In this document: positions 9,805 to 20,004 of the stretch, piece by piece
Layout of the letters: the number at the start of each line of letters is the position of its first letter
Position numbering within the stretch: the stretch's first letter is position 1
NCBI GenBank assembly: GCA_023301725.1
Contig: JALZUD010000025.1
Coordinates: forward strand, 22,146-86,145
Length of the DNA: 64,000 nucleotides
Source: Granulosicoccus sp.
Lineage (GTDB): Bacteria > Pseudomonadota > Gammaproteobacteria > Granulosicoccales > Granulosicoccaceae
Direction: 5' to 3'
Program-made: the position numbers and the translations under genes
The notes under the pieces: model-generated
The model's input: only the letters and a program-made list of their open reading frames with translations
What the model was told of the DNA's origin: nothing
The model's database searches: none

Positions 9805-10968
9805 ATGCCTTCCGACCATGTAGACCAACATCTGAAGAACGAGCTGTATGATTTGATGCGTGAGGATTCTCGCGTATTTGAATTTATACAGACTGGGTCT
9901 TTCGATGGCCTCTGGTATTGGGATTTGGAAAATCCATCCAAAGATTTAATGAGTTGCTTTTTTTGGGAGGCTCTGGGTTATAAAAAAGAAAAAATGACTG
10001 ACGATCCAGTGGCGTGGAAAGACATAATCAATACTCGAGATCTTGAAGTCGCACTTTCAAATTTTGACGCACATTGTAAAAGTCCGAGTCAGACATACGA
10101 TCATGTAGTCCGTTATCGGCACAGCGATAGCTCAACCGTGTGGATTCGCTGCCGCGCTTTAGCTATTCGCGACGGCAACGGCAAACCCCTCCGTATGCTG
10201 GGAGCGCACACTAACGTGACTTCATTGAGGAAATCTGAAGAATTACTGGCCCAAAAAAATAGTGCATTGACCACCGCAAACGATGAACTCACCAAATTTG
10301 CCTTCGCCGCCTCGCACGATATACAAGCCCCGGTTAGGAACATCAAAGGCCTGTTAAACATATTGCAAGAAGATACAGTCGGGCAGCTGGATGAAGATAA
10401 CAGGGAGATACTGGCAATGGCTGTTACTGCAGCGCAACGACTAACAGAACTAACCAGTGGAATTTTGCAATTCGCAGAGACAGGGAACATTGCTCAAAAT
10501 ATGCGTGAAGTTGACTGTCAAGCGCTTCTCGCGAATATCGCCTTAGATTTGCAAGCTGACCTTGCACTCAACAATACTCAATTGCTGATAGGCGAAATGC
10601 CCATCATTAATGCTATCGAGACCCCAACGCGGCAATTGTTTCAAAATCTCATCAGTAACGCCATAAAATTTCAACGGCAAGGCATCGGCCATACACCGCG
10701 CATTACCCTATCCTCAGAGCCACACAAAAACGGGTGGAAATTCACAGTGGCTGACAATGGCATAGGTATTGACAGCGCTAACCTTGGTAGAGTGTTCCAT
10801 CCGTTTAGTCGTTTAAACCTGTTCACAGATTTTAAAGGCAGTGGGCTAGGTCTCACGCTATGCCAACGTGCAGTTCAGATGCACGATGGGGAACTTTGGG
10901 TAGAATCATCATTGGGCGATGGTGCTACTTTCCACTTCACATACCCTGCGTGTGCACTGGTAAGCTAG
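9805..10968 (+). CDS. PAS-domain sensor histidine kinase, soluble
   Basis: 387 residues with no membrane segment or signal peptide, so an intracellular sensor. A PAS_3-like domain (about 30-140; FWEALGYKKEKM ... WIRCRALAIRDGNGKPLRML) precedes a short coiled coil and a HisKA domain with the phospho-acceptor His171 in FAFAASHDIQAPVRN. The ATPase domain shows N-box NLISNAIKFQ, G1 DNGIGID and G2 GSGLGLTLC. The AASHDIQAPVRNI style is that of phytochrome-like/HWE-distant kinases that often sense redox or light through PAS. No response regulator gene lies adjacent, so the partner is elsewhere. No strong ribosome binding site before ATG 9805; ATG 9856 is an alternative. Confidence 0.88.
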   Translation: MPSDHVDQHLKNELYDLMREDSRVFEFIQTGSFDGLWYWDLENPSKDLMSCFFWEALGYKKEKMTDDPVAWKDIINTRDLEVALSNFDAHCKSPSQTYDHVVRYRHSDSSTVWIRCRALAIRDGNGKPLRMLGAHTNVTSLRKSEELLAQKNSALTTANDELTKFAFAASHDIQAPVRNIKGLLNILQEDTVGQLDEDNREILAMAVTAAQRLTELTSGILQFAETGNIAQNMREVDCQALLANIALDLQADLALNNTQLLIGEMPIINAIETPTRQLFQNLISNAIKFQRQGIGHTPRITLSSEPHKNGWKFTVADNGIGIDSANLGRVFHPFSRLNLFTDFKGSGLGLTLCQRAVQMHDGELWVESSLGDGATFHFTYPACALVS

Positions 10969-11083
10969 ACCACTTACACCTTATTTCCATGCCCTTTTAC
11001 TGTGTTTCCGCCAATACCAATGATAGACAACAACTGGTGGCCCAGCACCTTCTCCGTTCTCTACAACACTGTGATATTGATCG

Positions 11084-12001
11084 ATGACTAATGCACGTTC
11101 CAGCAAGACCATACTCATAGACGGCGGCATGGGCCAAGAGCTCATTCGTCGTAGCAAAAATCCGACTACGCCGTTATGGTCCACTCAAGTGCTGATTGAT
11201 GAACCTGACATAGTCACGCAACTACATTTGGATTACATCAAGGCTGGCGCTGAAGTCATCACGCTTGCCAATTACAGCGCAACTCCTGAACGACTGACGC
11301 GAGAGAACCTGCAAGATCAGTTCGAGACTATTCAACGCACAGCTATCACATGCGCACAGACAGCACGATCAACATCTGATTCAGCTTCGCGTATAAAAAT
11401 CGCGGGGTGTCTGCCACCATTAGTAGCAAGCTACCGCCCCGAGTTGCTACCTGAAAAAGTACAAGCCATGGCCACTTATCGCCAACTAGTCGCTGTTCAA
11501 GCGGATGCAGTTGATTTGTTTATCTGTGAAACTATGGGCTCTATAGATGAAGCCATGTATGCGGCAAGTGCTGCATTGGAAAGCAAGAAACCGGTATGGG
11601 TCTCACTTACCATAAACGACACCAAGAACAGCACGTCACTCAGGAGCGGTGAAGCTATTGCCGACGCTTTAAAAGCGTTATCGACATTGCCAATAGAAGC
11701 GGTATTACTCAACTGTAGCTGGCCAGAATCCATTAGTCACGGCCTACCTATTCTTGCAGAACAAATAAGTCAGTCAGACTCCCCTATTCGTATTGGCGCG
11801 TACGCCAACGGCTTTACCTCCATCGAGAGCCTGAAGCCTGGAGATACGGTAAGCTCCTTGAGCGCAAGAACAGACTTGGGGCCTGAAGACTATGCCAAGC
11901 ACGCTAACCATTGGCTGGAAAATGGAGCAAGCATTATAGGGGGCTGTTGTGAAGTCGGGCCAACGCATATCTCTAAACTACGTCAACTAATATCAGCTTA
12001 A
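11084..12001 (+). CDS. Homocysteine S-methyltransferase family protein
   Basis: Zinc enzyme that methylates homocysteine to methionine, using a donor such as S-methylmethionine or betaine. 305 residues. Seen: the N-terminal IDGGMGQELIRR, then WSTQVLIDEPDIVTQLHLDYIKAG, the barrel segments and the three zinc cysteines: C211 in LLNCSWPES and C288-C289 in GGCCEVGPTHI. Length and the absence of a cobalamin domain place it with MmuM/BHMT-like proteins rather than MetH. A methyltransferase-like membrane protein follows 38 bp downstream and may be co-transcribed. Methyl donor not determinable. Confidence 0.9.
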   Translation: MTNARSSKTILIDGGMGQELIRRSKNPTTPLWSTQVLIDEPDIVTQLHLDYIKAGAEVITLANYSATPERLTRENLQDQFETIQRTAITCAQTARSTSDSASRIKIAGCLPPLVASYRPELLPEKVQAMATYRQLVAVQADAVDLFICETMGSIDEAMYAASAALESKKPVWVSLTINDTKNSTSLRSGEAIADALKALSTLPIEAVLLNCSWPESISHGLPILAEQISQSDSPIRIGAYANGFTSIESLKPGDTVSSLSARTDLGPEDYAKHANHWLENGASIIGGCCEVGPTHISKLRQLISA

Positions 12002-12039
12002 AGTTCGCTGTAGATAAGCCTCACTACCCATAAAATCTC

Positions 12040-12486
12040 ATGCAGATACCGTCCACTGTTCTTGTTGCCCTACAGTTTATTTTTATCTTTCTGTTGGCCA
12101 TGCCATTGAACGCATTTTTCCCCAAAACTCTGTCCTCATCGCTGGCACTTGCTCTTCTACTGGGTGGAATATTGCTGGCGCTGTGGGCAGCTATTTACTT
12201 ACGAGTGAAAAATTTTAGCGTGATGCCAGAGCCGGTTAGTCACGGCACACTCATCTGCACGGGGCCGTATGCACTCATTCGTCACCCTATGTACAGCGCA
12301 GTATTAATGTGTGCAATAGGCGCTCTACTCGCTCACGGCCAGTGGCATAGAGTCGTCTACGTGGTTATTCTAGCGGCGGTCTTGTACATGAAGATCCAGC
12401 GTGAAGAGGCGATGCTGGGGCAAGTGTACGCTGATTACGCAAGCTATCAAAAGCGGACCTCCGCAATCATTCCATACATTTACTGA
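12040..12486 (+). CDS. Isoprenylcysteine carboxyl methyltransferase (ICMT/PEMT)-like membrane protein
   Basis: 148-residue integral membrane protein with about four hydrophobic segments. Seen: the C-terminal SAM-binding signature of the ICMT/phospholipid methyltransferase family: CTGPYALIRHPMYSAV and, near the end, REEAMLGQVYADYASYQKRT before a terminal IIPYIY. Bacterial members usually methylate an unknown lipid or small molecule; no prenyl-cysteine substrate is implied. Downstream of the homocysteine methyltransferase, so it may share one-carbon context. Immediately followed on the opposite strand by a decayed gene. Confidence 0.82.
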   Translation: MQIPSTVLVALQFIFIFLLAMPLNAFFPKTLSSSLALALLLGGILLALWAAIYLRVKNFSVMPEPVSHGTLICTGPYALIRHPMYSAVLMCAIGALLAHGQWHRVVYVVILAAVLYMKIQREEAMLGQVYADYASYQKRTSAIIPYIY

Positions 12487-12502
12487 AGCTTCAAAAATAA
12501 CT

Positions 12503-12798
12503 TCAGCCAAGGCGAACCTTCCCTGTCGCCCTTGCCGTTAAGACGCCAATTTTTCCACAACAACCACAGATCACAAAGGAATTGTCGATGCTAAAAACCA
12601 ACTGCCAGGCATCTGAAAAATACAATTGACCAAAAACAATATCTGTAGACAAATTTAAAAAAACAGCGAATACCCTGCCATTAGATACAACGACAGATCT
12701 GGAAGTAAACCACCCGCTAACACTCCACCAATAAGAATAAGGCTATTTTCTTTGTTAAATAATGCAGCGCCAATTAGCAAATGTGCGGGTGTATTCAC
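12503..12798 (-). pseudogene. Remnant of a small membrane-protein gene (frameshifted, C-terminally truncated)
   Basis: Reading the minus strand from a GTG at 12798, in-frame translation gives MNTPAHLLIGAALF, then LAGGLLPDLSLYLMAGYSLF, then a stop just after a 7-base homopolymer (A-run at 12657-12663 on the plus strand). In the shifted frame the family-like sequence resumes: LNLSTDIVFGQLYFSDAWQ, then VFSIDNSFVI, and then degenerates to a stop at 12503. These motifs match a family of small proteobacterial membrane proteins that begin MNTPAHL and are often labelled cobalamin biosynthesis protein in databases without evidence. The usual C-terminal half is missing. One extra T would repair the frame, so a sequencing error at the homopolymer is possible, but the truncation would remain. 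Confidence 0.7.
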
Positions 12799-12805
12799 CT
12801 ACTAG

Positions 12806-14185
12806 TTAGAGTGACCACAAAGTGGTATCGGGATAGAACTGAGACCAAGCAAACCAGAATGCTTGATGACTACCCAGATCGTTGCCATTGTTGTCCACCG
12901 CCTTGATGCCGCCGGCTTCGAGCTCAAGCCGCACATCGCCAGCTTCAACTTTCTCACCTTTGCCCAAAGCAATCATTGCAGTGCTGCGTACAAAGGCAAC
13001 CGGTGTGCCTGATGCACTAATCGCTCCGACAATATCTTCGTGTACAGATAAACGAGGATCTACATTGCCTACTGGAAATATGGGTCCGTTAGCGTCTCGA
13101 TTATTACGAAAATCAAAGTCACGCCCCATCGCCAACTCCTCAGCCAGTACGGTTGTCTCAGGATAAGCTTCTTTCCACTCTCCCCAGCTGGTCGTTATGA
13201 CGCTTGCCTGCTTCAAGCGGATGTTTTTTTCGGCCAAAGGACCCGTCACTGCAGTGCCACGGAACGTGTCTATCACAGAGCCACTCGTAATGTCGTACAT
13301 CACTTTGTTAGATCGTATGAGTAGTCCTGAAGTACGTAGCACAGGCCTTTCGATACCTTCTGGCAACTGGTCTGTAAAATACACTTGAGCAGCACCGCAT
13401 AGAGTGCAGTACGGAATACCAACGGTGCGACCACCCAACGTGTCGTTCACCATCTCACGAACTTCCATGATTTGGCGAGGGTAAGCGCGCGCTTCTCCAT
13501 TAACCACGACACCAAACACAATGGCATCATCGCTGGGCCACGTTGCATCTTTGGCACTTACGACAGCTGGGTTGTCAGCTGCGGGTATGCAGTTACACGG
13601 CTCATTTGTGTTGTCATAAACACGATCATCAATCCGCACGCCTCCCCAAGAGACATGTCGCCAATCGACATCACCTTCCACAAAGATAAAGTCCCAGCTC
13701 GGTAGTGTTGACGTGAATATGGCACCTTTCACACGAAGATAGTCTGGTGGCGCTGGTATATCCCAGGCAATCAATTGATCAGTAATCAAACCCCAATGAC
13801 CCGCTCTACCGATGTCTAGACCAAGTAACTGGCTGGCAGATCCTGCCAGAGTGGAACTCAGGTTCCTATCAGATATAAACCGCATGAAATCGCTGACTAT
13901 CCAGGCTATGCGTGGATCGTTTGAAGCCTCCACCGTAGCCAGTGCATCACGTTGATCTTCACCCCAAACGGAGTCAGTCATAGAATCAATGAACGCTACG
14001 TCTATTGCTTCAATTAATTCGGCAGATAGCGCCCCTGTAGGTACTTCTGGAGCCTCACCAAATTGTTCAATGACAGTTTGAGGTTCTGTTTGTTGTGCCC
14101 ATACAGTGGCTATTGCGAGCAATAGCATGGTGGTAAACAAACCGGCAAATGTGCGTTTGTGTATTATGTGTGTGGCTTTCGTCAT
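12806..14185 (-). CDS. DUF3179 domain-containing exported protein
   Basis: 459-residue protein with a signal peptide (hydrophobic stretch about residues 13-30 ending VWAQQ) and a DUF3179 domain over most of the mature chain. Seen: VFGVVVNGEARAYPRQIMEV, VNDTLGGRTVGIPYCTLCGA and GREWKEAYPET-like segment (WGEWKEAYPETTVL), then the terminal AFWFAWSQFYPDTTLW. The conserved Cys pair in YCTLCGAA suggests a metal or redox site, but the family has no established activity. The FG-GAP gene at 14391-15197 precedes it on the same strand with a 205-bp gap. Confidence 0.85.
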   Translation of the reverse strand: MTKATHIIHKRTFAGLFTTMLLLAIATVWAQQTEPQTVIEQFGEAPEVPTGALSAELIEAIDVAFIDSMTDSVWGEDQRDALATVEASNDPRIAWIVSDFMRFISDRNLSSTLAGSASQLLGLDIGRAGHWGLITDQLIAWDIPAPPDYLRVKGAIFTSTLPSWDFIFVEGDVDWRHVSWGGVRIDDRVYDNTNEPCNCIPAADNPAVVSAKDATWPSDDAIVFGVVVNGEARAYPRQIMEVREMVNDTLGGRTVGIPYCTLCGAAQVYFTDQLPEGIERPVLRTSGLLIRSNKVMYDITSGSVIDTFRGTAVTGPLAEKNIRLKQASVITTSWGEWKEAYPETTVLAEELAMGRDFDFRNNRDANGPIFPVGNVDPRLSVHEDIVGAISASGTPVAFVRSTAMIALGKGEKVEAGDVRLELEAGGIKAVDNNGNDLGSHQAFWFAWSQFYPDTTLWSL

Positions 14186-14390
14186 GGTTAATCCTGTCAG
14201 TTACGCGACTCATCAGTAATTCAGACGCACATATTCAAAAAGAGTTCGCAACAGTCGAACTTGAGGGTTACAAAGCTTGGCCAAGCGCTTCTGTACAGCA
14301 ACGTATTCGCAAAGGTGTGAGTGGAATCAGCATCCCACGTTGATAACCAAGTCTCACGAAAAGGTACTCACAAAGACAAAAAGGCACTAG

Positions 14391-15197
14391 TCAGTCAAAG
14401 TCACGCAATGAAAATGGCTTGGACTCTAGCACTGAAAATTTGGGGGAAAGTGTGACCCAGACGGTATTGTTCCTGCGCTGATCAGGAAGCGCTATATCAA
14501 TCACGCCGTCGTTATTAGTATCGGCAAGTTTTGATGTAGATACACGGGTATCCCCAATGCGATGATTTGAAAATCCGCGCGACTGAGCAATTTCAACAAA
14601 AACATCATCGATGATAGACCACACCCTTAATATACCTCCGATATGTGGTGTTTGAACGTAGGCAACGTCTATGACGCCATCGCCAGTAAAGTCGGCAATA
14701 CCCACTGGCGCCAACCAACGATTGCCAGTGCCGATTGGGGGCGTGTCTACCAGCAGCGACAGCTGTGTCTTTGAACCAGACTGGTTAAGGTGATACACCG
14801 CTAACGATGCCCCTTGTCCTTGCTCGCTACGAACCACTACCACATCATTCTGTCCATCAGCATTCACATCAGCAATACGCGGAATAAGATCTTCAAACAC
14901 CTGTGATTCGGGCAAATCAAGCTTGTAAACTGATCTAGTATCATCTTCGACAACCAGACACCCGGCCTCAATTGCGTCACCCAGAACACCGTGAGCATAA
15001 CGCTCGGTGGCACATGACAACATCGCTTTAACAATGCCGCTTCCATCATGTTGCGTGATGTCGCTATGAGGGATGGGAGTATGGCTGTTAAATTCACGCA
15101 TCTCTGGCACCAACTCAGAATTCGATGCCGCGATTGCACTTGCCGTGTGGATCAGACACAGTGCGACCAGAACGGTACAACAAATCGTGGGCGTCAT
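14391..15197 (-). CDS. Exported FG-GAP/VCBS repeat protein
   Basis: Secreted or periplasmic beta-propeller-like protein of about 268 residues from the ATG at 15197, chosen because a signal peptide (MTPTICCTVLVALCLIHTASA) begins there; an open extension upstream has no signal character. Three FG-GAP/EF-like calcium loops are visible: DVNADGQNDVVVV, DFTGDGVIDVAYV and DTNNDGVIDIALPD, spaced 60-90 residues apart. Such repeats occur in integrin-like and surface proteins. Function unknown; it precedes the DUF3179 gene on the same strand and may be co-expressed. Confidence 0.75.
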   Translation of the reverse strand: MTPTICCTVLVALCLIHTASAIAASNSELVPEMREFNSHTPIPHSDITQHDGSGIVKAMLSCATERYAHGVLGDAIEAGCLVVEDDTRSVYKLDLPESQVFEDLIPRIADVNADGQNDVVVVRSEQGQGASLAVYHLNQSGSKTQLSLLVDTPPIGTGNRWLAPVGIADFTGDGVIDVAYVQTPHIGGILRVWSIIDDVFVEIAQSRGFSNHRIGDTRVSTSKLADTNNDGVIDIALPDQRRNNTVWVTLSPKFSVLESKPFSLRDFD

Positions 15198-15359
15198 GAA
15201 ACGCTCATTTTTTGATTGATTAGAATTGCAATAGCAAGAGTTTAAAATCGTAAACATAGTGTCTGTGAATATGTTGGGTTTTGAGAGTAGACGCGTTGCG
15301 TTTGACTTCTAACGTTGAGCTAACGCTATCATAGTTAACTATCTTCACACAGCAATCAC

Positions 15360-15809
15360 ATGAGCATATCAACCATCCTTCCGTTAGGCGCCGCCATTAT
15401 GATCGGCGTCGTATTCGCCCAGCAGCCAGTGATTAATGCGATGGTTGCCAGAACACTGGGGTCCCCTATTGCAGCGGCCGCGTTTTCTGTGTTTATTACT
15501 TTTCTTTGCCTGCTTGTGCTGCTGCCGTTTAGCGGAGGTACATTGAGGCCGTCAGTGGTTCTAACGCTGCCATGGTGGTCAATTTTTGGTGGTTTTATTG
15601 GTGTTGCGATTGTGGCTGGAGCTGCAGCCATTGCTCCAATTACAGGGGCTGCCTTGCTGTTTGTTCTGCTGGTCACCGGCCAGCTCATTGGCGCATCCGT
15701 TGCCGATCACCTAGGAGCATTTGGCTTACCGGAGAGACCCATCAGTGTTTTGCGTCTTGCAGGCCTCGCGTTTGTGCTCATTGGTTGTATTCTGGTGTAT
15801 CGCGGCTGA
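15360..15809 (+). CDS. YdcZ/DUF606-type DMT-superfamily membrane protein
   Basis: 149 residues with five hydrophobic segments. Matches the DUF606 (YdcZ) half-size members of the drug/metabolite transporter superfamily: N-terminal IMIGVVFAQQPVINAMVAR, central PWWSIFGGFIGVAIVAG, then VTGQLIGASVADHLGAFGL and a terminal RLAGLAFVLIGCILVYRG. Substrate unknown. Monocistronic by spacing: 160 bp separate it from the Fur box of bfd. The protein N-terminus agrees with ATG 15360. Confidence 0.85.
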   Translation: MSISTILPLGAAIMIGVVFAQQPVINAMVARTLGSPIAAAAFSVFITFLCLLVLLPFSGGTLRPSVVLTLPWWSIFGGFIGVAIVAGAAAIAPITGAALLFVLLVTGQLIGASVADHLGAFGLPERPISVLRLAGLAFVLIGCILVYRG

Positions 15810-15965
15810 GCTACCTAAGCTACAAAATATTGATGCCCAGCCTGCGTTCTTGAGAGATTAAATGCTGTTAATCCAGACTCCAAGCCTTTTTCTTACAGGT
15901 GTCTGCGACTTCGAAAACTAGGCCAATTACACAAAATCTGATCTAAACGAGAATTATTGACTAAT

Positions 15966-15984
15966 ATTAATGATTCTCATTTGC
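15966..15984. promoter_or_regulatory. Fur box upstream of bfd
   Basis: ATTAATGATTCTCATTTGC matches the 19-bp gammaproteobacterial Fur consensus at 13 of 19 positions, with the core AATGATnnTCATT intact. A partial second copy (GAGAATTATTGAC) lies just upstream at about 15949. It precedes the ATG of bfd by 57 bp, consistent with iron repression of bfd. Confidence 0.7.
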
Positions 15985-16041
15985 ATTTTTTGTAAATGCA
16001 CCACATACTCTACTTTCGTCCACCTTAGTAAAGGATCGGCC

Positions 16042-16272
16042 ATGATCGTCTGTCACTGCAATCGAATTACGTCCGCTGATATCGATGATGCGGTTACCTG
16101 CATGAAAAAAAATTGCAGCAATCCAGATTTGTGCCCGAAAAAGGTGTACGAAGAGCTAGGAGCATGTCCGAAGTGCTGCAACTGTTTCCCACTTGCCGAG
16201 AAGCTCATAAAAGAGTCGACTCTGCGTTTTATCTCTCAATCAGAGATAGCCAATGGATCTCTGGCTGGATAG
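16042..16272 (+). CDS. bfd: Bacterioferritin-associated ferredoxin Bfd
   Basis: Small [2Fe-2S] protein that reduces the ferric core of bacterioferritin to release iron. 76 residues from ATG 16042, which has AAGGA at the right distance; an earlier in-frame ATG falls inside the Fur box and is rejected. Seen: cluster ligands in MIVCHCNR (C4, C6) and ACPKCCNC (C42, C45). The spacing between the two pairs is about four residues longer than in E. coli Bfd (C38, C41), with extra Cys at 20, 25 and 31. Fur box upstream and bfr downstream confirm the role. Confidence 0.93.
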   Translation: MIVCHCNRITSADIDDAVTCMKKNCSNPDLCPKKVYEELGACPKCCNCFPLAEKLIKESTLRFISQSEIANGSLAG

Positions 16273-16532
16273 CTCGTTTCCCGCAGACACTCTCTCGCGG
16301 GTTCATTGAGCGCAGAAGCATAACCCCCTATTCTTTGCACCACTATCCATGATGCCCTAGCAATAGCTGTTTGGAGATGGCAAGAGAAAGGTTACACCTC
16401 TGCTCTCAACGTTAATCCAAAGGGTTAGTCCCACCAGTATACAGAAGTACTGCACACGCAGTCGCGACTAAATAATATACTACCCGCCAGCACCACCGAT
16501 TCACATCACCCACATCAATCAAACATACACAT

Positions 16533-17018
16533 ATGAAAGGTAGCGCAAAAGTTATTGAAAGCCTTAACCAGGCTCTTTTTCACGAATTAGGAGCCGTCAA
16601 TCAGTATTGGCTTCATTACCGCTTACTCGACGACTGGGGCCTGACTAAACTGGCCAAAAAAGAACGTGAAGAATCCATTGAAGAGATGGGCCACGCAGAC
16701 AAAATCATCGAACGCATTATTTTTCTGGGTGGGCACCCAAACCTGCAGACCCTTTCCCCATTAAGAATTGGTCAAGATGTAAAAGAAGTACTGGAAGCTG
16801 ACTTGGCTGGAGAGATGGACGCTCTTGCTCTGTACAAGCACGCCCGCGATGTTTGCGAGCAAGAGAAGGACTATGTGACGAAGAATATATTCGAAAACTT
16901 ACTGCTTGATGAAGAAGGACACGCTGATTTTCTTGAAACCCAACTCGATCTGTTAGAGCGAATCGGCGTTCAGAATTACCAAATGCTTCAGGCTGAAAGC
17001 GCAGACGCCGCCGAGTAA
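16533..17018 (+). CDS. bfr: Bacterioferritin
   Basis: Haem-containing iron storage protein, 161 residues, forming a 24-subunit shell. All ferroxidase ligands are present at canonical positions: E18, E51, H54, E94, E127 and H130, and M52 (in [10 protein letters not shown]) can ligate the inter-subunit haem. Located 260 bp after bfd, so probably with its own promoter and opposite iron response. Ends 33 bp before the convergent gcvP stop with no obvious terminator between them. Confidence 0.97.
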   Translation: MKGSAKVIESLNQALFHELGAVNQYWLHYRLLDDWGLTKLAKKEREESIEEMGHADKIIERIIFLGGHPNLQTLSPLRIGQDVKEVLEADLAGEMDALALYKHARDVCEQEKDYVTKNIFENLLLDEEGHADFLETQLDLLERIGVQNYQMLQAESADAAE

Positions 17019-17051
17019 CTCCATACACGAGTCACTCGACAGCAACAAAGA

Positions 17052-19940
17052 TCAGACTGTCACCGGTACCTGTGTATCGGTTGGCAGTTTATCTGCGTCA
17101 TCTTCGTACTCGTCCATAGGCGGACAAGTGCACACCAAGTGCTTATCGCCGTACACGTTATTAACCCGATTCACTGGTGGCCAGTATTTGTCTACACCCA
17201 ACGATCCCGGTGGATAACAGGCTTGCTCTCTTGAATACGGGCGGTCCCATTGAGCCACAAGATCAGCCACGGTGTGTGGAGCATTTTTAAGCGGATTATT
17301 CTTCGGGTCCATGCGCCCCTCCTCTATCGCTTTTGCCTCATTTCGAACCGACAGCATGGCATCGATAAAGCGATCAAGCTCCGCCTTTGGCTCTGATTCT
17401 GTAGGCTCCACCATCAAGGTGCCAGACACAGGCCAGCTCATAGTAGGCGCATGAAAACCGCTATCCATAAGGCGCTTTGCAATATCATCGACAGACACAT
17501 CTGCTGACTGGGCGAGTGGGCGCGTATCCAGAATGCACTCGTGCGCCACTAGCCCTTTGTCGGAACTAAAGAGCACATTGAAAGCACCCTTTAATTGTGC
17601 AGCAATGTAGTTAGCATTTAGTATGGCTATCTTGGTGGCCTGAGTAAGTCCCGAACCTCCCATCAACAAGATGTAAGCCCAGCTAACAGGCAGTATTGAA
17701 GGCGAGCCAAAAGGTGCCGCCGATACCGGACCAATGGCTTCATTGAGCTCAGGGTGCCCAGGCAGAAAAGGCGTAAGGTGCGCTTTTACACCGATGGGGC
17801 CCATGCCCGGACCACCACCGCCATGCGGAATACAAAATGTCTTGTGCAAATTCAGGTGACTCACATCACCGCCAATTTGCCCGGGCTGTGACAGACCCAC
17901 CATGGCATTCAGATTAGCGCCGTCAATATACACTTGGCCGCCATGCTCGTGAGTGATGTCACACACCTCAGTGACAGTTTCCTCAAATACACCATGCGTT
18001 GATGGGTAAGTGATCATGCAAGCAGCCAGGTTGGCACTGTGCTTTTCAGCCTTTGCACGAAAATCTGCCACATCTATATTGCCGTGCTTATCCGCAGACA
18101 CCGGCACTACTTTCCATCCCACCATTTGTGCCGACGCTGGATTGGTACCGTGCGCAGACGTGGGAATCAGGCAAACGTTACGATCATCATCACCATTGGC
18201 GCGATGGTAGCCTCGAATAGTCAGTAGCCCCGCGTACTCTCCCTGTGCGCCAGAATTTGGCTGCTGGGAAATAGCATCGTAGCCTGTGATCTGACATAGT
18301 TTGTCGTTCAGATCATCGATCATTTCTGCGTAACCCAACGCTTGATCCTTAGGCACAAACGGGTGAAGCTGACCAAACTCAGGCCAAGTGACTGGGATCA
18401 TCTCAACGGTGGCGTTAAGTTTCATAGTGCATGAACCCAACGGAATCATCGACCTATCAAGAGCAAGATCCCTGTCGGCAAGACGACGCATATAGCGTGT
18501 GAACTCAGCCTCTGAACGATTCTTGTGAAAAATAGGATGCGTAAGAATTTTACTGGTTCGCAGCATGTGATCAGGCAAGTGGTACTCGCGATTCAGCCGG
18601 CTGTCGTCTTTTAGATCAATACCGAACGCTCGCCAAACAGCTTCTAAGGTTTCAGGTCGCGTCTGTTCATCAAGACTAATACCGACACGATCATCACCCA
18701 CCTTGCGTAGATTGATTCCGTTAGCGACAGCTGCAGACATCACCGTACCTTGCAACGCACCTACATCCACCGTGATGGTGTCGAAGTACACTTCTGGCTC
18801 AATTTTAAAACCGTTTTGTGTTAATCCTTTGGCCAGTCGTGCCGCCTTGCGATGCACTGACTCAGCAATGGCTCTGATGCCGGATGGTCCATGATACACC
18901 GCATACATGGAAGCCATAACAGCTAACAGTGCCTGCGCTGTGCAGACATTAGAGTTAGCTTTTTCGCGCCTGATATGTTGTTCACGTGTTTGCAAGGCTA
19001 AACGGTACGCAGGATTACCTCGTGAATCGATAGACGCCCCCACGATACGGCCTGGCATGCCACGCTTGTATTTATCTTTTGTTGCCATGTAAGCAGCATG
19101 CGGCCCACCGTAGCCCATCGGCACACCAAAACGCTGCGTTGACCCTACCGCAACATCAGCACCCATTTCACCGGGAGCCTTGATCAGTGATAGCGCTAAA
19201 AGATCGGCAATAACGACACCTAATGCTCCATTGTCATGAAGCTGCTCCATGTGCGTGCTGAAATCGCTGACGTGTCCATAAGTACCTGGGTATTGGAAAA
19301 TAGCGCCAAACACAACACTTGCATCCATGTCATCTGGGGCACCAACAATAATTTCAATACCCAATGGCTCTGCACGAGTCTTGATGACTGCAATGTTTTG
19401 AGGGTGACAATTTTCATCAACAAAAAAAGCATTTAACTTGGATCTAGTTGACCGACGAACTAGAGTCATCGCCTCAGCGGCGGCGGTAGATTCGTCAAGC
19501 AACGAGGCGTTCGCTATATCAAGACCGGTTAGATCGCTTACCATGGTCTGGAAGTTAATCAAGGCTTCCAGCCTGCCCTGTGCAATCTCAGGTTGGTAAG
19601 GCGTATAGGCGGTATACCACGCAGGGTTTTCCATGATGTTGCGAAGTATAGGTGCAGGAGTCGTGGTGCCGTAGTACCCCTGACCGATCAGAGACGTGTT
19701 CATCACATTTTTTTCTGCAACCTGGCGCATATAGAACAAGGCATCACGCTCTGTCATCGCCGGGCCCCAATCCAGAGGCTCTTTTTGCCTGATAGCATCA
19801 GGCACAGTGGCATCAATTAGCTCATCAAGAGATTGGTATCCAATAACCTCCAGCATCTGCTCAATTTCAGAAGGTGATGGACCAATGTGACGCCGGTTAG
19901 CAAAGTCGTAGGCAGAATAATCAGTGGGTTTAAATGACAT
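17052..19940 (-). CDS. gcvP: Glycine dehydrogenase (decarboxylating), P protein
   Basis: PLP enzyme of the glycine cleavage system: decarboxylates glycine and transfers the aminomethyl group to lipoyl-GcvH. Single 962-residue chain (fused alpha and beta halves) of normal length. Seen: N-terminal [34 protein letters not shown], central [20 protein letters not shown] and the PLP-lysine region [20 protein letters not shown] near residue 695. Follows gcvT by 64 bp on the same strand and shares its riboswitch-controlled transcript. gcvH, normally between or beside these genes, is not in the window. Confidence 0.98.
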   Translation of the reverse strand: MSFKPTDYSAYDFANRRHIGPSPSEIEQMLEVIGYQSLDELIDATVPDAIRQKEPLDWGPAMTERDALFYMRQVAEKNVMNTSLIGQGYYGTTTPAPILRNIMENPAWYTAYTPYQPEIAQGRLEALINFQTMVSDLTGLDIANASLLDESTAAAEAMTLVRRSTRSKLNAFFVDENCHPQNIAVIKTRAEPLGIEIIVGAPDDMDASVVFGAIFQYPGTYGHVSDFSTHMEQLHDNGALGVVIADLLALSLIKAPGEMGADVAVGSTQRFGVPMGYGGPHAAYMATKDKYKRGMPGRIVGASIDSRGNPAYRLALQTREQHIRREKANSNVCTAQALLAVMASMYAVYHGPSGIRAIAESVHRKAARLAKGLTQNGFKIEPEVYFDTITVDVGALQGTVMSAAVANGINLRKVGDDRVGISLDEQTRPETLEAVWRAFGIDLKDDSRLNREYHLPDHMLRTSKILTHPIFHKNRSEAEFTRYMRRLADRDLALDRSMIPLGSCTMKLNATVEMIPVTWPEFGQLHPFVPKDQALGYAEMIDDLNDKLCQITGYDAISQQPNSGAQGEYAGLLTIRGYHRANGDDDRNVCLIPTSAHGTNPASAQMVGWKVVPVSADKHGNIDVADFRAKAEKHSANLAACMITYPSTHGVFEETVTEVCDITHEHGGQVYIDGANLNAMVGLSQPGQIGGDVSHLNLHKTFCIPHGGGGPGMGPIGVKAHLTPFLPGHPELNEAIGPVSAAPFGSPSILPVSWAYILLMGGSGLTQATKIAILNANYIAAQLKGAFNVLFSSDKGLVAHECILDTRPLAQSADVSVDDIAKRLMDSGFHAPTMSWPVSGTLMVEPTESEPKAELDRFIDAMLSVRNEAKAIEEGRMDPKNNPLKNAPHTVADLVAQWDRPYSREQACYPPGSLGVDKYWPPVNRVNNVYGDKHLVCTCPPMDEYEDDADKLPTDTQVPVTV

Positions 19941-20004
19941 TGTGTTTCTCGTTAATAATCAGAAATTTGTGTAATTTGAAGCCGTGTTGAACACCAACAA
20001 GCAT

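Noticed and set aside
15970..16041. 24-codon N-terminal extension of Bfd
   Set aside because: Its ATG lies in the Fur box and the true Bfd start with AAGGA is at 16042.
16279..16301. CCCGC/GCGGG hairpin after bfd as terminator
   Set aside because: Only five base pairs with a 12-base loop and no T-tract.
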